From: Citreicella sp. C3M06
GTDB taxonomy: Bacteria > Pseudomonadota > Alphaproteobacteria > Rhodobacterales > Rhodobacteraceae
NCBI RefSeq assembly: GCF_018860705.1
Contig: NZ_JAHKQA010000082.1
Coordinates: forward strand, 1 to 58,405
DNA length: 58,405 nt
Reading direction: 5' to 3'
Position 1 is the first letter of the stretch, and the number at the start of each line of letters is the position of its first letter. Positions 24,666 to 34,089 of the stretch are shown piece after piece. The notes beneath the pieces are model-generated. The model did not search any database. It had not been told where the DNA came from and worked only from the letters and a program-made list of their open reading frames with translations. The translations under genes were made by a program, and so were the position numbers.

Positions 24666-25534
24666 CCGGATCGCAGCTGCTGGCCGCCGGGGCGCGCATC
24701 CTGACAGAGGCCGGGATCCCCGACGCGGGCCGCGATGCGCGCCGCCTGCTGGCCCATGCGCTTGGCGTCACTGCGGGGCGGCTGACGCTGTTCCTGCCCG
24801 ATCCGGTCGAGGACGCGCGCGCGAGCGCCTTCGATGCGCTGATCCACCGGCGCGCCGCGCGCGAGCCGGTGTCGCATCTGATAGGGGTGCGCAATTTCTA
24901 TGGCCGCGAGTTCCGTGTCACCAAGGATGTGCTCGACCCGCGCCCCGAAACCGAGATCCTGATCGAAGCGGCGCTGTCTGCCCCATTCGCAACGGTGCTC
25001 GACCTTGGCACCGGCTCTGGCTGCATTCTTCTGACGCTGCTGGCCGAGCGCCCCGCCGCCACCGGGCTTGGCACCGATCTGTCGCAGGCGGCGCTGGATG
25101 TGGCGGCGAGCAATCGCACCGCGCTGGCGCTTGAGCCGCGCGCGGCGCTGGCGCAGGGCAGCTGGTACGAGGCGCTGGGGCATGCGCCGCGCTTTGATCT
25201 CATCGTGTCGAACCCGCCTTACATCGCGCTGGACGAGATGCCGTTGCTGACACCCGAACTCACCCACGAGCCGCGCCTTGCGCTGACCGACGAGGCCGAC
25301 GGGCTGACCGCCTATCGCGCCATCGCCGCCGGCGTGCTGCGGCATCTTGCCCCACAAGGGCGGTTGATGGTCGAGATCGGCCCCACGCAGGGCGCCGCCG
25401 TGTCGGCGCTGTTGCGGGCACAGGGGCTGGCCGATATCGCGGTGATCGCCGATCTTGACGGGCGCGACCGGGTGGTTTTGGGACGTTTGCCGGGGCCGCA
25501 GGCGGCGCAATCTGCGGATTTTCGGACGAATTGA
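24662..25534 (+). CDS. prmC: Peptide chain release factor N5-glutamine methyltransferase
   Basis: The 290-residue SAM-dependent enzyme methylates the GGQ glutamine of release factors. It has the SAM site [16 protein letters not shown] (about residue 112) and the catalytic NPPY ([12 protein letters not shown], about 182). It uses a GTG start at 24662 that overlaps the prfA stop by 4 bases (GTGA), giving translational coupling with its substrate gene. Confidence 0.96.
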   Translation: MTGSQLLAAGARILTEAGIPDAGRDARRLLAHALGVTAGRLTLFLPDPVEDARASAFDALIHRRAAREPVSHLIGVRNFYGREFRVTKDVLDPRPETEILIEAALSAPFATVLDLGTGSGCILLTLLAERPAATGLGTDLSQAALDVAASNRTALALEPRAALAQGSWYEALGHAPRFDLIVSNPPYIALDEMPLLTPELTHEPRLALTDEADGLTAYRAIAAGVLRHLAPQGRLMVEIGPTQGAAVSALLRAQGLADIAVIADLDGRDRVVLGRLPGPQAAQSADFRTN

Positions 25535-25737
25535 TTGGAATTGCTTGGGCCTCGCACGATTTTCGCTTGTTTGTGGTCCCCACAATGAGTAGCTAAGAGG
25601 GGTCGGAGCGGTGGATGCCAAGCAGGCGGTCCCGCTCGACATCAACCCCAAATTGGTTGTGACCAGACATCCACAGGCGCCCGAGGGTGCTGTCAGGTCA
25701 CAGGGACGATCAGACACAAGGCTGATAGCACAGTACA

Positions 25738-26415
25738 ATGCGATCCTCTAAATCCCGATCGCGGTCGAAGAACAACCGCAACCGCAATTCGTCGGTAGGC
25801 AACGTCGTCAACCGTGTGTTCGACAGCAGTGGCCCCGATGGCAAGGTGCGCGGCACGCCGCAGCAGATCATCGACAAGTACAACCAGCTTGCGCGCGATG
25901 CGTCGCTTGGCAATGATCGCGTGGCCGCCGAAAACTTTCAGCAGCACGCCGAGCATTACATGCGCATGCTCTCGGAGGCGCAGCGCGAAACCGAACAGCG
26001 CCGCGAGCAGCAGGAGCGCGAGAACCGCGAGCGTCAGGCGCAGCAAGAACGCGAAAATCGCGAGCGCCAGTCGCAGCGCGACAAGGAACGCGACACGCGC
26101 GAGCAGCAGCGCGGCGAAGCCGACGCCGATCAGCCCGCTGCGGAACAGCCGGTGGCCGACGCGCCTGCTGCCAAGCCGGTGGCCGACAGCGCCCCTATGG
26201 CGGAAAACGCGCCGCAGCCCGATGTGATCGACATGGGTGAGAGCGCTGAAAGCGGTCTGGTCGAGACGCCGGAAAACCGCGAGGCACCGGCGCCCGCGCC
26301 TGCCGCCGAGGAAAAGCCCAAGAGGCCGCGCCGCCCGCGCAAAAAGCCCGAGCCGCGCAAAAAGCCCGAGGATGCCGCGCCCAGCGATACCCCGGCCTCT
26401 GGCGCAGCGGAATAA
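25738..26415 (+). CDS. DUF4167 domain protein
   Basis: The 225-residue protein has a very basic Ser/Arg/Asn N-terminus, then the DUF4167 core (VFDSSGPDGKVRGTPQQIIDKYNQLARDASLGNDRVAAENFQQHAEHYMRML, residues about 29-80). A long charged Glu/Arg/Gln coiled stretch and a Pro/Ala/Lys tail follow. The family is confined to alphaproteobacteria and has no settled function; the basic ends suggest RNA or ribosome binding. It follows prmC by about 200 bases and is closed by a hairpin terminator. Confidence 0.88.
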   Translation: MRSSKSRSRSKNNRNRNSSVGNVVNRVFDSSGPDGKVRGTPQQIIDKYNQLARDASLGNDRVAAENFQQHAEHYMRMLSEAQRETEQRREQQERENRERQAQQERENRERQSQRDKERDTREQQRGEADADQPAAEQPVADAPAAKPVADSAPMAENAPQPDVIDMGESAESGLVETPENREAPAPAPAAEEKPKRPRRPRKKPEPRKKPEDAAPSDTPASGAAE

Positions 26416-26441
26416 CACCGCGCCAGTCTCACGCTACACAG

Positions 26442-26468
26442 CACCACGCCCTTCGGGGCGTGGTGTTT
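26442..26468 (+). terminator. Rho-independent terminator after the DUF4167 gene
   Basis: A 10-bp perfect stem CACCACGCCC (26442-26451) / GGGCGTGGTG (26456-26465), with a TTCG tetraloop, is followed by TTT. It lies 26 bases after the stop and just before the convergent rsmA gene. Confidence 0.8.
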
Positions 26469-26496
26469 GCGTTTCAGGATGTGGGGTGGGGCCAGA

Positions 26497-27333
26497 TCAG
26501 GCCAGTTCGCGCGCCAAGGCGCAGAACTGTTCCAGCGACAGCTGTTCGGCACGCTCGGTCGGCTCGATTCCCGCCGCGCGGAGCCGATCTTCGATATCGG
26601 GCGCAAGCCCCTTGAGGGCGGCGCGCAGCATCTTGCGGCGCTGGTTGAACGCCGCCGCAACGACGCGTTCCAGCACCTTGCGATCCGCCGGAAAGCGCGG
26701 CTCGGGCAGGGCCTTCAGATGCACCACCGCCGAGGCGACCTTGGGCGGCGGCGTGAAGGCTCCCGGCGGCAGCGACAGGACGATGCGCGCCTCGGCCCGC
26801 CATTGCGCCAGAACCGCCAACCGCCCGTAGGCCTTCGATCCCGGCGCGGCGACGATGCGTTCGGCCACCTCGCGCTGGAACATAAGCGTCAGGCTCTGCC
26901 AGAACGGCGGCCAGATGTCGGGCGTGAGCCAGCGCACCAGAAGCTCGGTGCCGACGTTATAGGGCAGGTTGGCGCAGATCGCGATCGGCGGGGTGAGATG
27001 CGCCAGCGGGTCGATCTCCAGCGCATCGCCCGAGATCACCTCGAGCCGTCCGGGCCAGGCCGCGCCGATCTCGGCCAGGGCCGGCAGGCAGCGTTCGTCT
27101 TTCTCGATGGCCAGCACCCGGCGCGCGCCCTCGGCCAGCAGCCCGCGTGTCAATCCGCCCGGTCCGGGGCCGATTTCCAGCACATCCATTCCCGACAGAT
27201 CGCCCGCCTGCCGCGCGATCTTGGCGGTCAGGTTCAGGTCGAGCAGAAAGTTCTGCCCCAGCGATTTCTTCGCCGACAGCCCGTGCGAGGCGATCACCTC
27301 GCGCAGGGGGGGCAGCCCGTCTATGGCGCTCAT
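26497..27333 (-). CDS. rsmA: 16S rRNA dimethyladenosine transferase
   Basis: The 278-residue KsgA/RsmA enzyme dimethylates two adenosines of helix 45 in 16S rRNA. Motifs are [18 protein letters not shown] at the N-terminus, SAM site [16 protein letters not shown], and [14 protein letters not shown] (NLPY catalytic motif, about residue 143). It is the last gene of the lptF-lptG-lptD-surA-pdxA-rsmA run on this strand, 28 bases after pdxA. Confidence 0.97.
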   Translation of the reverse strand: MSAIDGLPPLREVIASHGLSAKKSLGQNFLLDLNLTAKIARQAGDLSGMDVLEIGPGPGGLTRGLLAEGARRVLAIEKDERCLPALAEIGAAWPGRLEVISGDALEIDPLAHLTPPIAICANLPYNVGTELLVRWLTPDIWPPFWQSLTLMFQREVAERIVAAPGSKAYGRLAVLAQWRAEARIVLSLPPGAFTPPPKVASAVVHLKALPEPRFPADRKVLERVVAAAFNQRRKMLRAALKGLAPDIEDRLRAAGIEPTERAEQLSLEQFCALARELA

Positions 27334-27361
27334 GTCTTCATCTTTCCAATAGCGGCGCGGC

Positions 27362-28336
27362 TCACGCCTTGCCCCCGGCCATGCGCCACGCCATCTTCAG
27401 CGCCTCGATGGTCGAAGACGGATCGGCAAGGCCTTGCCCGGCGATGCCAAAGGCGGTGCCGTGGTCGGGCGAGGTGCGCACAAAGGGCAGCCCCAGCGTG
27501 ACGTTGACGCCGCTGTCAAAGGCCAGCGTCTTGATCGGAATAAGCGCCTGATCGTGATACATGCAGACCGCAGCGTCATAACCGGCGCGGGCCTTGGCAT
27601 GAAACATCGTGTCAGCAGGCAGCGGGCCGATCAGATCGAAGCCCTCGGCGCGCAGCTTGTCCAGCACCGGAATGATCAGGGTGATCTCTTCGCGGCCCAT
27701 GCGCCCGCCTTCGCCTGCGTGCGGGTTCAGCCCGGCGATGGCGATGCGCGGCGCGGGAATGCCGAATTGCGTGATCAGCGCGTCGCGGGTGATGCGCAGC
27801 CGCTTTTCCAGCAGCTGAGGCGTCAGCGCGGCGGGCACATCCGCCAGCGCGATGTGAATGGTCACCGGCACCACCCGCAGCGCGTCCGAGGCAAGCATCA
27901 TCACCACCTCGTCGGCCCCGGCCAGCGCTGCCAGATATTCGGTGTGGCCGGGGTAGGCAAAGCCAGCGCCCTCGGCCAGCGCCTGTTTCGAGATTGGCAG
28001 CGTGCACAGCGCGCTGCAGGCGCCCTCCTGCACCAACGAAACGCCGCGCGCGATGCTGTCGATCACCCCGGCGGCCTGCGCGGGCTGGGGCACGCCGGGC
28101 ACGCGCGGGCCGGGAATGTCCAGCGGCAGCACCGGAAGGCCGTCATGCACCGCATCGGCGGCCTCGTCGATCGAGGACAGCACCACATGGGGCACAGTGC
28201 CGGGCAGATGCGCGGGCGCGCCGATGTAGACAAAGGGCAGCGACGCCCCAAGGGCGTGCCAAGCGGATTCGGCCAGCTCGGGCGCGATGCCCGACGGCTC
28301 GCCGCAGCTCAGCGCGATGGGCGCGGGCGTGCTCAT
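27362..28336 (-). CDS. pdxA: 4-hydroxythreonine-4-phosphate dehydrogenase
   Basis: The 324-residue enzyme makes a vitamin B6 precursor by NAD-dependent oxidation. It shows the family signatures [23 protein letters not shown] (metal His), [12 protein letters not shown] and [38 protein letters not shown]-type C-terminus. The ATG at 28336 overlaps the surA stop (ATGA), so the two are coupled. Confidence 0.96.
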   Translation of the reverse strand: MSTPAPIALSCGEPSGIAPELAESAWHALGASLPFVYIGAPAHLPGTVPHVVLSSIDEAADAVHDGLPVLPLDIPGPRVPGVPQPAQAAGVIDSIARGVSLVQEGACSALCTLPISKQALAEGAGFAYPGHTEYLAALAGADEVVMMLASDALRVVPVTIHIALADVPAALTPQLLEKRLRITRDALITQFGIPAPRIAIAGLNPHAGEGGRMGREEITLIIPVLDKLRAEGFDLIGPLPADTMFHAKARAGYDAAVCMYHDQALIPIKTLAFDSGVNVTLGLPFVRTSPDHGTAFGIAGQGLADPSSTIEALKMAWRMAGGKA

Positions 28337-29577
28337 TCCCCGACGATGCGGGCGTTGGCGCGCAGCTGCGCAAGGTAGCTGTCCGACAACGCCCCAAGGC
28401 GCTGGTTGCGCAGACCCATCTCGACAGTGTTGCGATCGGCGTCCTCGGCAACCTTGGCGGTGCGCCCGCACAGCATCAGGAACATCAGCGTCTGCCCGTT
28501 CGAGCGGGTCAGCGCGGTCGACACCTCGCCGGGATCGAGCTTGGACAGCTCGAAGGCCACATCGGTCGGCAGCTGCGACGGCGGCAGCGTCTCGCGGGTG
28601 AGCACCGAGGCAGGCTGCCCCTTGGCAATGCCATAGAGATCGTCGCAGCGATCGACGCGTTGCGCCAGCACGCGGGCCTTGGCCAGCGTTTCGGTGCTGC
28701 GCCCACCGGCCATGTAATAGGCGGCGTATTCGACCGAGGCGATCTCGGGCGGCGTGTAACCTGCCTCTTCGATGTCGCGCAGCTGGAACAGCGCAACCGC
28801 GCCTTGCAGCGGGATCGGCGCGGTGACCTCCCCGGGCGACAGCGCCATCAGGATCGAGCGCAACTGCGGCGGCAGCTCGTCAAGCGCCTTCCACGGCAGG
28901 CGGCCGCCATTGTCACGGGTCGCGGTGGCGGAATATTGCCGTGCCGCAGCCGAGAATTCGGCAGTCGAGGTGGTCTGCGCCAGACGCTCGGCGCGGGCCT
29001 GAACCGCGGCGGCCTCTTGCGGCTGTGCCGGCATGATGATCTCGGACAGCAGCAGGCGCACGTTGGACTGCCCGCCAGCCCCGCTCAGCGCCCGGTCGAT
29101 CTCGGTCTGCGAAATGGCGCTTTGCCCGCCGAATCTCGCCTGAACCAGCTGGCGCCACGACAGGCCGGCCTGCACAAAATCGCGGAAAGTCTGCTCGGCC
29201 ACGCCCTCGCTTGCCAGCGCGGCGGTGAAGGCTTCGCGCGACAGATTGGCGCGTCCGGCGAATTCTTCCATGCCGTCAAGCACGTCCTGTTCGCTGGGGG
29301 TGATCCCGGCGGCGCGCGACGCCTGAAGCCGCAGCCGGTCTTCGATCAGCTGTTCGCGGGCCATCTTGGACGGATCGCCCGGCGCGTTCAGCACGGTAAG
29401 CATGCGGGCGCGTTGCTCGATCTCGTAATTGGTGATCACGGAGTCATCGACGGTGATCGCCGGAGCGAACAGGTTCTGAGCATGGGCGGGGGTCGGGGCG
29501 GCAATCGGGGCGGCGCAAAGCGCCAGCGTCGCGCAGAGCGCCACGGGCCGGATCAGCCGGGCAAAGGTCATTTGCAT
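28333..29577 (-). CDS. surA: Periplasmic peptidyl-prolyl isomerase SurA family
   Basis: The 414-residue exported chaperone escorts outer-membrane proteins such as LptD. It has a signal peptide (LIRPVALCATLALCAAPIAAPTPAHAQ), a SurA N-terminal helical domain (NLFAPAITVDDSVITNYEIEQRARML), and parvulin-like regions. The start at 29577 is preferred over 29571 because AGGAG lies 11 bases upstream of it. It overlaps the lptD stop. The parvulin domains are divergent, as is common in this group. Confidence 0.9.
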   Translation of the reverse strand: MQMTFARLIRPVALCATLALCAAPIAAPTPAHAQNLFAPAITVDDSVITNYEIEQRARMLTVLNAPGDPSKMAREQLIEDRLRLQASRAAGITPSEQDVLDGMEEFAGRANLSREAFTAALASEGVAEQTFRDFVQAGLSWRQLVQARFGGQSAISQTEIDRALSGAGGQSNVRLLLSEIIMPAQPQEAAAVQARAERLAQTTSTAEFSAAARQYSATATRDNGGRLPWKALDELPPQLRSILMALSPGEVTAPIPLQGAVALFQLRDIEEAGYTPPEIASVEYAAYYMAGGRSTETLAKARVLAQRVDRCDDLYGIAKGQPASVLTRETLPPSQLPTDVAFELSKLDPGEVSTALTRSNGQTLMFLMLCGRTAKVAEDADRNTVEMGLRNQRLGALSDSYLAQLRANARIVGE

Positions 29578-31745
29578 GTGCGTCGATACTCCTTGTCGCT
29601 GCCCGCAGTGCCGAACCCTGTCAGCGCGACCGAAAGGCCAAAGTCCGTCGACGGCTCGACGTTGGTCGAGGACGCGAACTCGCGCAGCACGGTAAAGTCC
29701 ACCTGGACGCATTCATTGCGGTATTGCAGGCCAATCCCGCTGCGGTCAACCCGCTGGTCTGCAAGGTCGTAGCTCCATTCGCCAGAGGTCGTCCAGTGGC
29801 GGCTGACGCGGTAGCTGCCCTCGACGGTCCATTCGGCCTGTCCCTCGTCGCGATCCTCGCCCGGGTCCTCGACAAGCATCACGTAGGTGGCGGAAAATTC
29901 GGTAAGATCGTTGGACCACGACGCGCGCCCCTCGGCCTTGTCGAAGCTGCCGTGGTCGTCCATCAGCCCGCGTGCCGAGATCGACAGGCCGAGCGGGTTG
30001 ATGAACCCGCCCGAAATCAGCCAATCGGATTCGGTGCCCGACAGCCCCGAGGACAGCGTGAACTCGCTGTCGGCATCCTCGCGCCATAGACGCCCGAGGG
30101 TCAGGTTGGATGACCAGCCCGACGGCGCCTCGTGGACCCAGCGCAGACCGGCGGCAAGCATTCGGCCGCGTTCACGCCGATCGGCAGCGGGATAGCGTGA
30201 CAGGCTCAGCAGGTTGGCTTCGTCGAATTCGACGCGGGTGCTTTCGTCATTGGGGATGTTGGGCCTCTCGTTGCCCACCCAGCCGTACATCATCACCGGT
30301 TCCAGCAGCGTTTTCGCCCCAGAGCTGGAGCGGCGCACAAGGGGCCAGCGCAGTTCCACCGATGCCGCGGGGGTGAGGACCGAGGCGTTCTCATCGGCAT
30401 TGGCATCGTCGTAAACCTTGAACCGGTCAGCCCACAGATAGGCATTCGTCCCGACCCGGATGCCGCCCGCAACGGTCCAGCGGCGCTGCCAGCTGGCCTC
30501 GGCGCTAAGCCGGGCCATGTCGCGCCCGTCCACGGCGCTGTCGTCGTCAGGGCCGTCGACGTCGACATTGCTGCGCCGGTAATGGGCGTGCCCCTCGACA
30601 CCAAGGCGCAGCTCGCCGCCGAGCCACCCGCCGGGAAAGAACCTCTGTTCCCAGGCCGTGTCGTAGATCGCCGACGGCTGCTTGTCGTCTTCTTCGGAGG
30701 CGAGCAGATATTCGTAATAGGTCAGGCTGGTCTCGACGTAGGTGTCGGGCTTGTAGCGCCCGAGCGTGATTTCCGAGATCAGCAGCTCGTCGTCGTCGCC
30801 GTAATCGTAATCGTTGAAGTAGCTGTCGTCCGAGACCGACTGCGTTTCAAAATCGAGCTTGAAATCGTTGCGCAGCCCGAATTCCCCTTCGAGGAAAAGA
30901 TAGCCGCGCGTTTTGTCCGGCACGAGCGTGTCGCTGCTGAACGCGCCGTTCGCTTCGATGCTGCCATTGGTAAAGGCCTGCCGGTAGCGCAGTTCCATGG
31001 TGCGGGTTTCGGACGACAGGTAGGGCGTGACGGTCAGGTCCTTGCTGTCGCCGATGGGGATGAAATAGGGCAGGCGCACACCCGTTCCCAGCAATGTGGT
31101 CGATTCGAAGGTCGGGGTCAGGAACCCGCGCGCCCGCGTCAGGCTTGGGTCGGGCAGGCGCAGCTGTGGCCACCAGAACACCGGCACGTCGAGCACGCGC
31201 AGCTGCGCGCCTTCGAACCACATCTGACGGGCGTCCTCGTCATGGATCACCCGGTCAGCGCGGATCTGCCACAGCGGCACATCGTTGGCGCCGCAGACCT
31301 GACAGGAGGTCACGGACACACGGTTGAGCTGGGTGTAACTGCCATCGATCCGCTGCGCCTCGACGGCGGCCAGCTGAAGCTGGTCGTCCATCACCATGCG
31401 CGCGCCCTTGAGCAGCCCGTTGCGGAAATCCTCGTCCAGCTCGGCAGTATCGGCCAGCAGCAGATTTCCGCTCGCGTCGGTGATGCGGATCGGGCCTTCG
31501 ATGGACAGCGTACCGCTGCCCTGATCAAAGACGATGCGGCTCGCCATCAGCCGCATGCCCCCTTGCAGCGCCTCGACATTGCCGGTGGCAACAAGGCGCT
31601 TGTCGCTTTCGACAAAGACGCTGTCGGCGATCAGCAGCGCCGGTTCCGACGCGGCGTCGGCATCCGCGCCAAGGGTGGTGGTCTGGGCATGGGCGGCGTT
31701 TGCGAGAAACGCCGCCAGCACAAGGGGGAGGAACCTGCGTGTCAT
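29568..31745 (-). CDS. lptD: LPS-assembly protein LptD
   Basis: The 725-residue outer-membrane barrel inserts LPS into the outer leaflet with LptE. It has a signal peptide (FLPLVLAAFLANAAHAQ), an OstA-type beta-jellyroll (LLIADSVFVESDKRLVATGNVEALQGGMRLMA, about 40-130), and a barrel with many alternating aromatic strands. The first cysteine (TSCQVCGANDVPLWQIRA) is the conserved N-terminal pair, and ECVQVDFTVLREFASSTNVEPSTDFGLSVAL is the conserved C-terminal stretch. Its ATG overlaps the lptG stop (ATGA). Confidence 0.96.
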   Translation of the reverse strand: MTRRFLPLVLAAFLANAAHAQTTTLGADADAASEPALLIADSVFVESDKRLVATGNVEALQGGMRLMASRIVFDQGSGTLSIEGPIRITDASGNLLLADTAELDEDFRNGLLKGARMVMDDQLQLAAVEAQRIDGSYTQLNRVSVTSCQVCGANDVPLWQIRADRVIHDEDARQMWFEGAQLRVLDVPVFWWPQLRLPDPSLTRARGFLTPTFESTTLLGTGVRLPYFIPIGDSKDLTVTPYLSSETRTMELRYRQAFTNGSIEANGAFSSDTLVPDKTRGYLFLEGEFGLRNDFKLDFETQSVSDDSYFNDYDYGDDDELLISEITLGRYKPDTYVETSLTYYEYLLASEEDDKQPSAIYDTAWEQRFFPGGWLGGELRLGVEGHAHYRRSNVDVDGPDDDSAVDGRDMARLSAEASWQRRWTVAGGIRVGTNAYLWADRFKVYDDANADENASVLTPAASVELRWPLVRRSSSGAKTLLEPVMMYGWVGNERPNIPNDESTRVEFDEANLLSLSRYPAADRRERGRMLAAGLRWVHEAPSGWSSNLTLGRLWREDADSEFTLSSGLSGTESDWLISGGFINPLGLSISARGLMDDHGSFDKAEGRASWSNDLTEFSATYVMLVEDPGEDRDEGQAEWTVEGSYRVSRHWTTSGEWSYDLADQRVDRSGIGLQYRNECVQVDFTVLREFASSTNVEPSTDFGLSVALTGFGTAGSDKEYRRTCK

Positions 31746-32836
31746 CCGTCCTCCATTTGCAGAACGAGGCCCAATGCCAGCAACAGCGAGGCAACGGGCG
31801 GAATCCAAGCGGCGAGAACCGGGGGCAGTTGCCCGTTCTCACCCATGATCTGCGCAAAATTGCGCACGTAATACAGGCCAAAGCCCATCAGCACCGCGCC
31901 GAGCACATAGAGCCCGGTGCGGCCCAGACGGGCGGGACGCATGGTGAACCCCGCCGCCACCAGCACCATGGCGACCAGAAACACCGGACGGGCCAGTTCC
32001 ATCTGCAACCAGACCTCGTAGCGCCGGGCGGAAAAGCCAGCCTCTTCGAGCCCGTTGATGAAGGCGGGAAGATCCCAGATTGCCACCGCCGAAGGCTGGC
32101 CGAAGCGGTCGCGGATGTCATCTTGCGTCAGGGTCGAGGGCAGGCGCATCTCGGTATGGCTCTGGGCGCTGACCTCGGGGTTCTCGCCGGGGAGCAGCTG
32201 CCATTCCTTGGCATCGCTCAGCACCCATGCGCCGGTGTCCAGCCGCGCTTCAGCCGCAACGATGCGCCGCTCCGGCCCGCCATCGGGCGTGTAGGCAAGA
32301 AAGCTGGTGTCATACAGAATGGTCGCATCGGGGTTGGCGCGTTCGGCATGAATGACCACCTGCCCATCTTCGCCGCCCTGACGCAGCCACAGCCCCTCGC
32401 GCCCGATCGACACCACAGAGGCCCCGTGGCTTTCATAGCTTTCGGTCAGATCGCTGGCCCGTTTCGACGTGGCCGCCACCAGCGGGTTGAGGATCGCCAC
32501 CGTCAGCCCCGAGATCACCAGCGCCACGGCCACCGGCCCGGCCAGTGCCACCAGCCCCGAGCGGCCCGCCGCGCGCACCACCACCAGCTCGGACGAGCGC
32601 GCGAGCATCAGGAACAGCGCCGCCGTGGCAAGGATCATCACCAGCGGAAGGATCTCGTAGATGCCGCCGGGCAGCTTCAGCACCGTCACCCATGTCACCT
32701 GCCCGAAGCTGGCGCTGCCGGCGAACTGGCGCAGCTGTTCGACCAGATCGAGCAGGCCGAGGAACAGCGCGAACACCCCGAGGATCGACAGGAACATCAT
32801 CGCGAAGCGGCGGGCGAAATAGATGTGCAGCGTCAT
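31742..32836 (-). CDS. lptG: LPS export ABC transporter permease LptG
   Basis: The 364-residue YjgP/YjgQ-type permease has six membrane segments, three at each end, around a periplasmic jellyroll. With LptF and LptB it extracts LPS from the inner membrane. The N-terminus LHIYFARRFAMMFLSILGVFALFLGLLDLVEQLR is typical. The start at 32836 overlaps the lptF stop; its own stop overlaps the lptD start. Confidence 0.94.
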   Translation of the reverse strand: MTLHIYFARRFAMMFLSILGVFALFLGLLDLVEQLRQFAGSASFGQVTWVTVLKLPGGIYEILPLVMILATAALFLMLARSSELVVVRAAGRSGLVALAGPVAVALVISGLTVAILNPLVAATSKRASDLTESYESHGASVVSIGREGLWLRQGGEDGQVVIHAERANPDATILYDTSFLAYTPDGGPERRIVAAEARLDTGAWVLSDAKEWQLLPGENPEVSAQSHTEMRLPSTLTQDDIRDRFGQPSAVAIWDLPAFINGLEEAGFSARRYEVWLQMELARPVFLVAMVLVAAGFTMRPARLGRTGLYVLGAVLMGFGLYYVRNFAQIMGENGQLPPVLAAWIPPVASLLLALGLVLQMEDG

Positions 32837-33960
32837 GTCGTGGCCTCTCGCGGGGCGCAGCCGGGACGGAAATTGCGCGAGGCCCGCGCCAGCAGCCCCC
32901 CGGCGATGACGATGCCGGTCAGGCTGGGCAGATAGACCAGCGGCCACAGCGCTGCATTGGCCCGCACCGGCGTGTTGACCGCCGATTCCACCAGCTTGAC
33001 CAGCACCAGAAGGAAGATCGCACCGACGATCTGCCTCGTGACCCCGAAGCGCGAGAAATTGGCAGACATCAGCGACGCATAGCCGATCAGCGCGGCGACG
33101 ATGCAAAGCAGCGGCTGCTCGAAGCGGCCATGAGCCTCTTGCAGCACCTCGCCGGGGCTGTCATCGACCTCTGTGGCGACGGCGTCGGTCTGGGTCAGCA
33201 GCTCCCATGTCGGGATTTGCCGGGCGCGGCGGCGCGGCGTGCTGCCGATGCTTACCAGATCCGAGATGTCATAGGTCAGGTCGGTGAAATTGGTCATCGA
33301 CAGCGTCGCGTCATCCTCGCGGTATTCCTGCGCCAGCCCGGTGCGCATGGTCAGCCGGGTGCCCTCGTCGTCGCGCAGCACATAGGCGCGCTCGGCGGTA
33401 TAGGTCATCACCCGCCCCGCAGAGCGGCGATCCGACAGGTAGACATCGCGCAGCTCGCCCGCGGGGGTGATCTGCCGGATGTAAAAGGTGACGCCGCGCG
33501 TAGGATGCAGAAAGGTGCCCTCGTGCAGCAGCCGGGCCGATACCGAGGCTGAGATTTCCGACTCGCGCTGGCGCAGCGTACCGCTGGCGCTTGGCACCAG
33601 CACATGCGCCAGCACCGAGGCCATCAGCGCCACGATCACCCCGAACACCAGCACCGGCCGCGCCAGTCGCCACGGCGACAGCCCGGCGGCCTTGAGCACC
33701 GTCAGCTCGGATTCGTTCGACATGCGGTTGGTCACATAGACAGCGGCGCCAAAGGCCGCCATCGGCATCACCATGGCAATCACCGCCGGAAGGCTCAGCA
33801 AGGTGAATTCAAGGAAGATCCCCGCCGAATGCCCATCAGTGATCAGATCGTCGAACAGACTGACCGACGCGTTCACCCAATAGACCATGACAAGGACCAG
33901 CGCGAAGAAGCTGAACACAACCATGAGCTGCGACAGCATGTATCTGTCGAATCTCTGCAC
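32833..33960 (-). CDS. lptF: LPS export ABC transporter permease LptF
   Basis: The 375-residue permease (MQRFDRYMLSQLMVVFSFFALVLVMVYWVNASVSLFDDLI) partners with LptG. It has the same layout of three membrane helices, a periplasmic jellyroll and three more helices. It is the first gene of the lpt-surA-pdxA-rsmA operon and is divergent from pepA, with 129 bases between starts that must hold both promoters. Confidence 0.94.
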   Translation of the reverse strand: MQRFDRYMLSQLMVVFSFFALVLVMVYWVNASVSLFDDLITDGHSAGIFLEFTLLSLPAVIAMVMPMAAFGAAVYVTNRMSNESELTVLKAAGLSPWRLARPVLVFGVIVALMASVLAHVLVPSASGTLRQRESEISASVSARLLHEGTFLHPTRGVTFYIRQITPAGELRDVYLSDRRSAGRVMTYTAERAYVLRDDEGTRLTMRTGLAQEYREDDATLSMTNFTDLTYDISDLVSIGSTPRRRARQIPTWELLTQTDAVATEVDDSPGEVLQEAHGRFEQPLLCIVAALIGYASLMSANFSRFGVTRQIVGAIFLLVLVKLVESAVNTPVRANAALWPLVYLPSLTGIVIAGGLLARASRNFRPGCAPREATT

Positions 33961-34089
33961 CGCCTGCCGCCCCTTCGCTTCTTTTTCTTCGCCTGCATCC
34001 TAGCGCCTCGTCTCGTGATCGAAAAGCTGCCTCTGGTCAATGGTGGCGGGCCGCTCTACCACTTGTGGCAACAATGACAGGAGATCCTG

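Noticed and set aside
27994-29772. 592-codon plus-strand frame across pdxA and surA
   Set aside because: Antisense to two recognised genes, Arg/Gly/His-rich and with no domain pattern.
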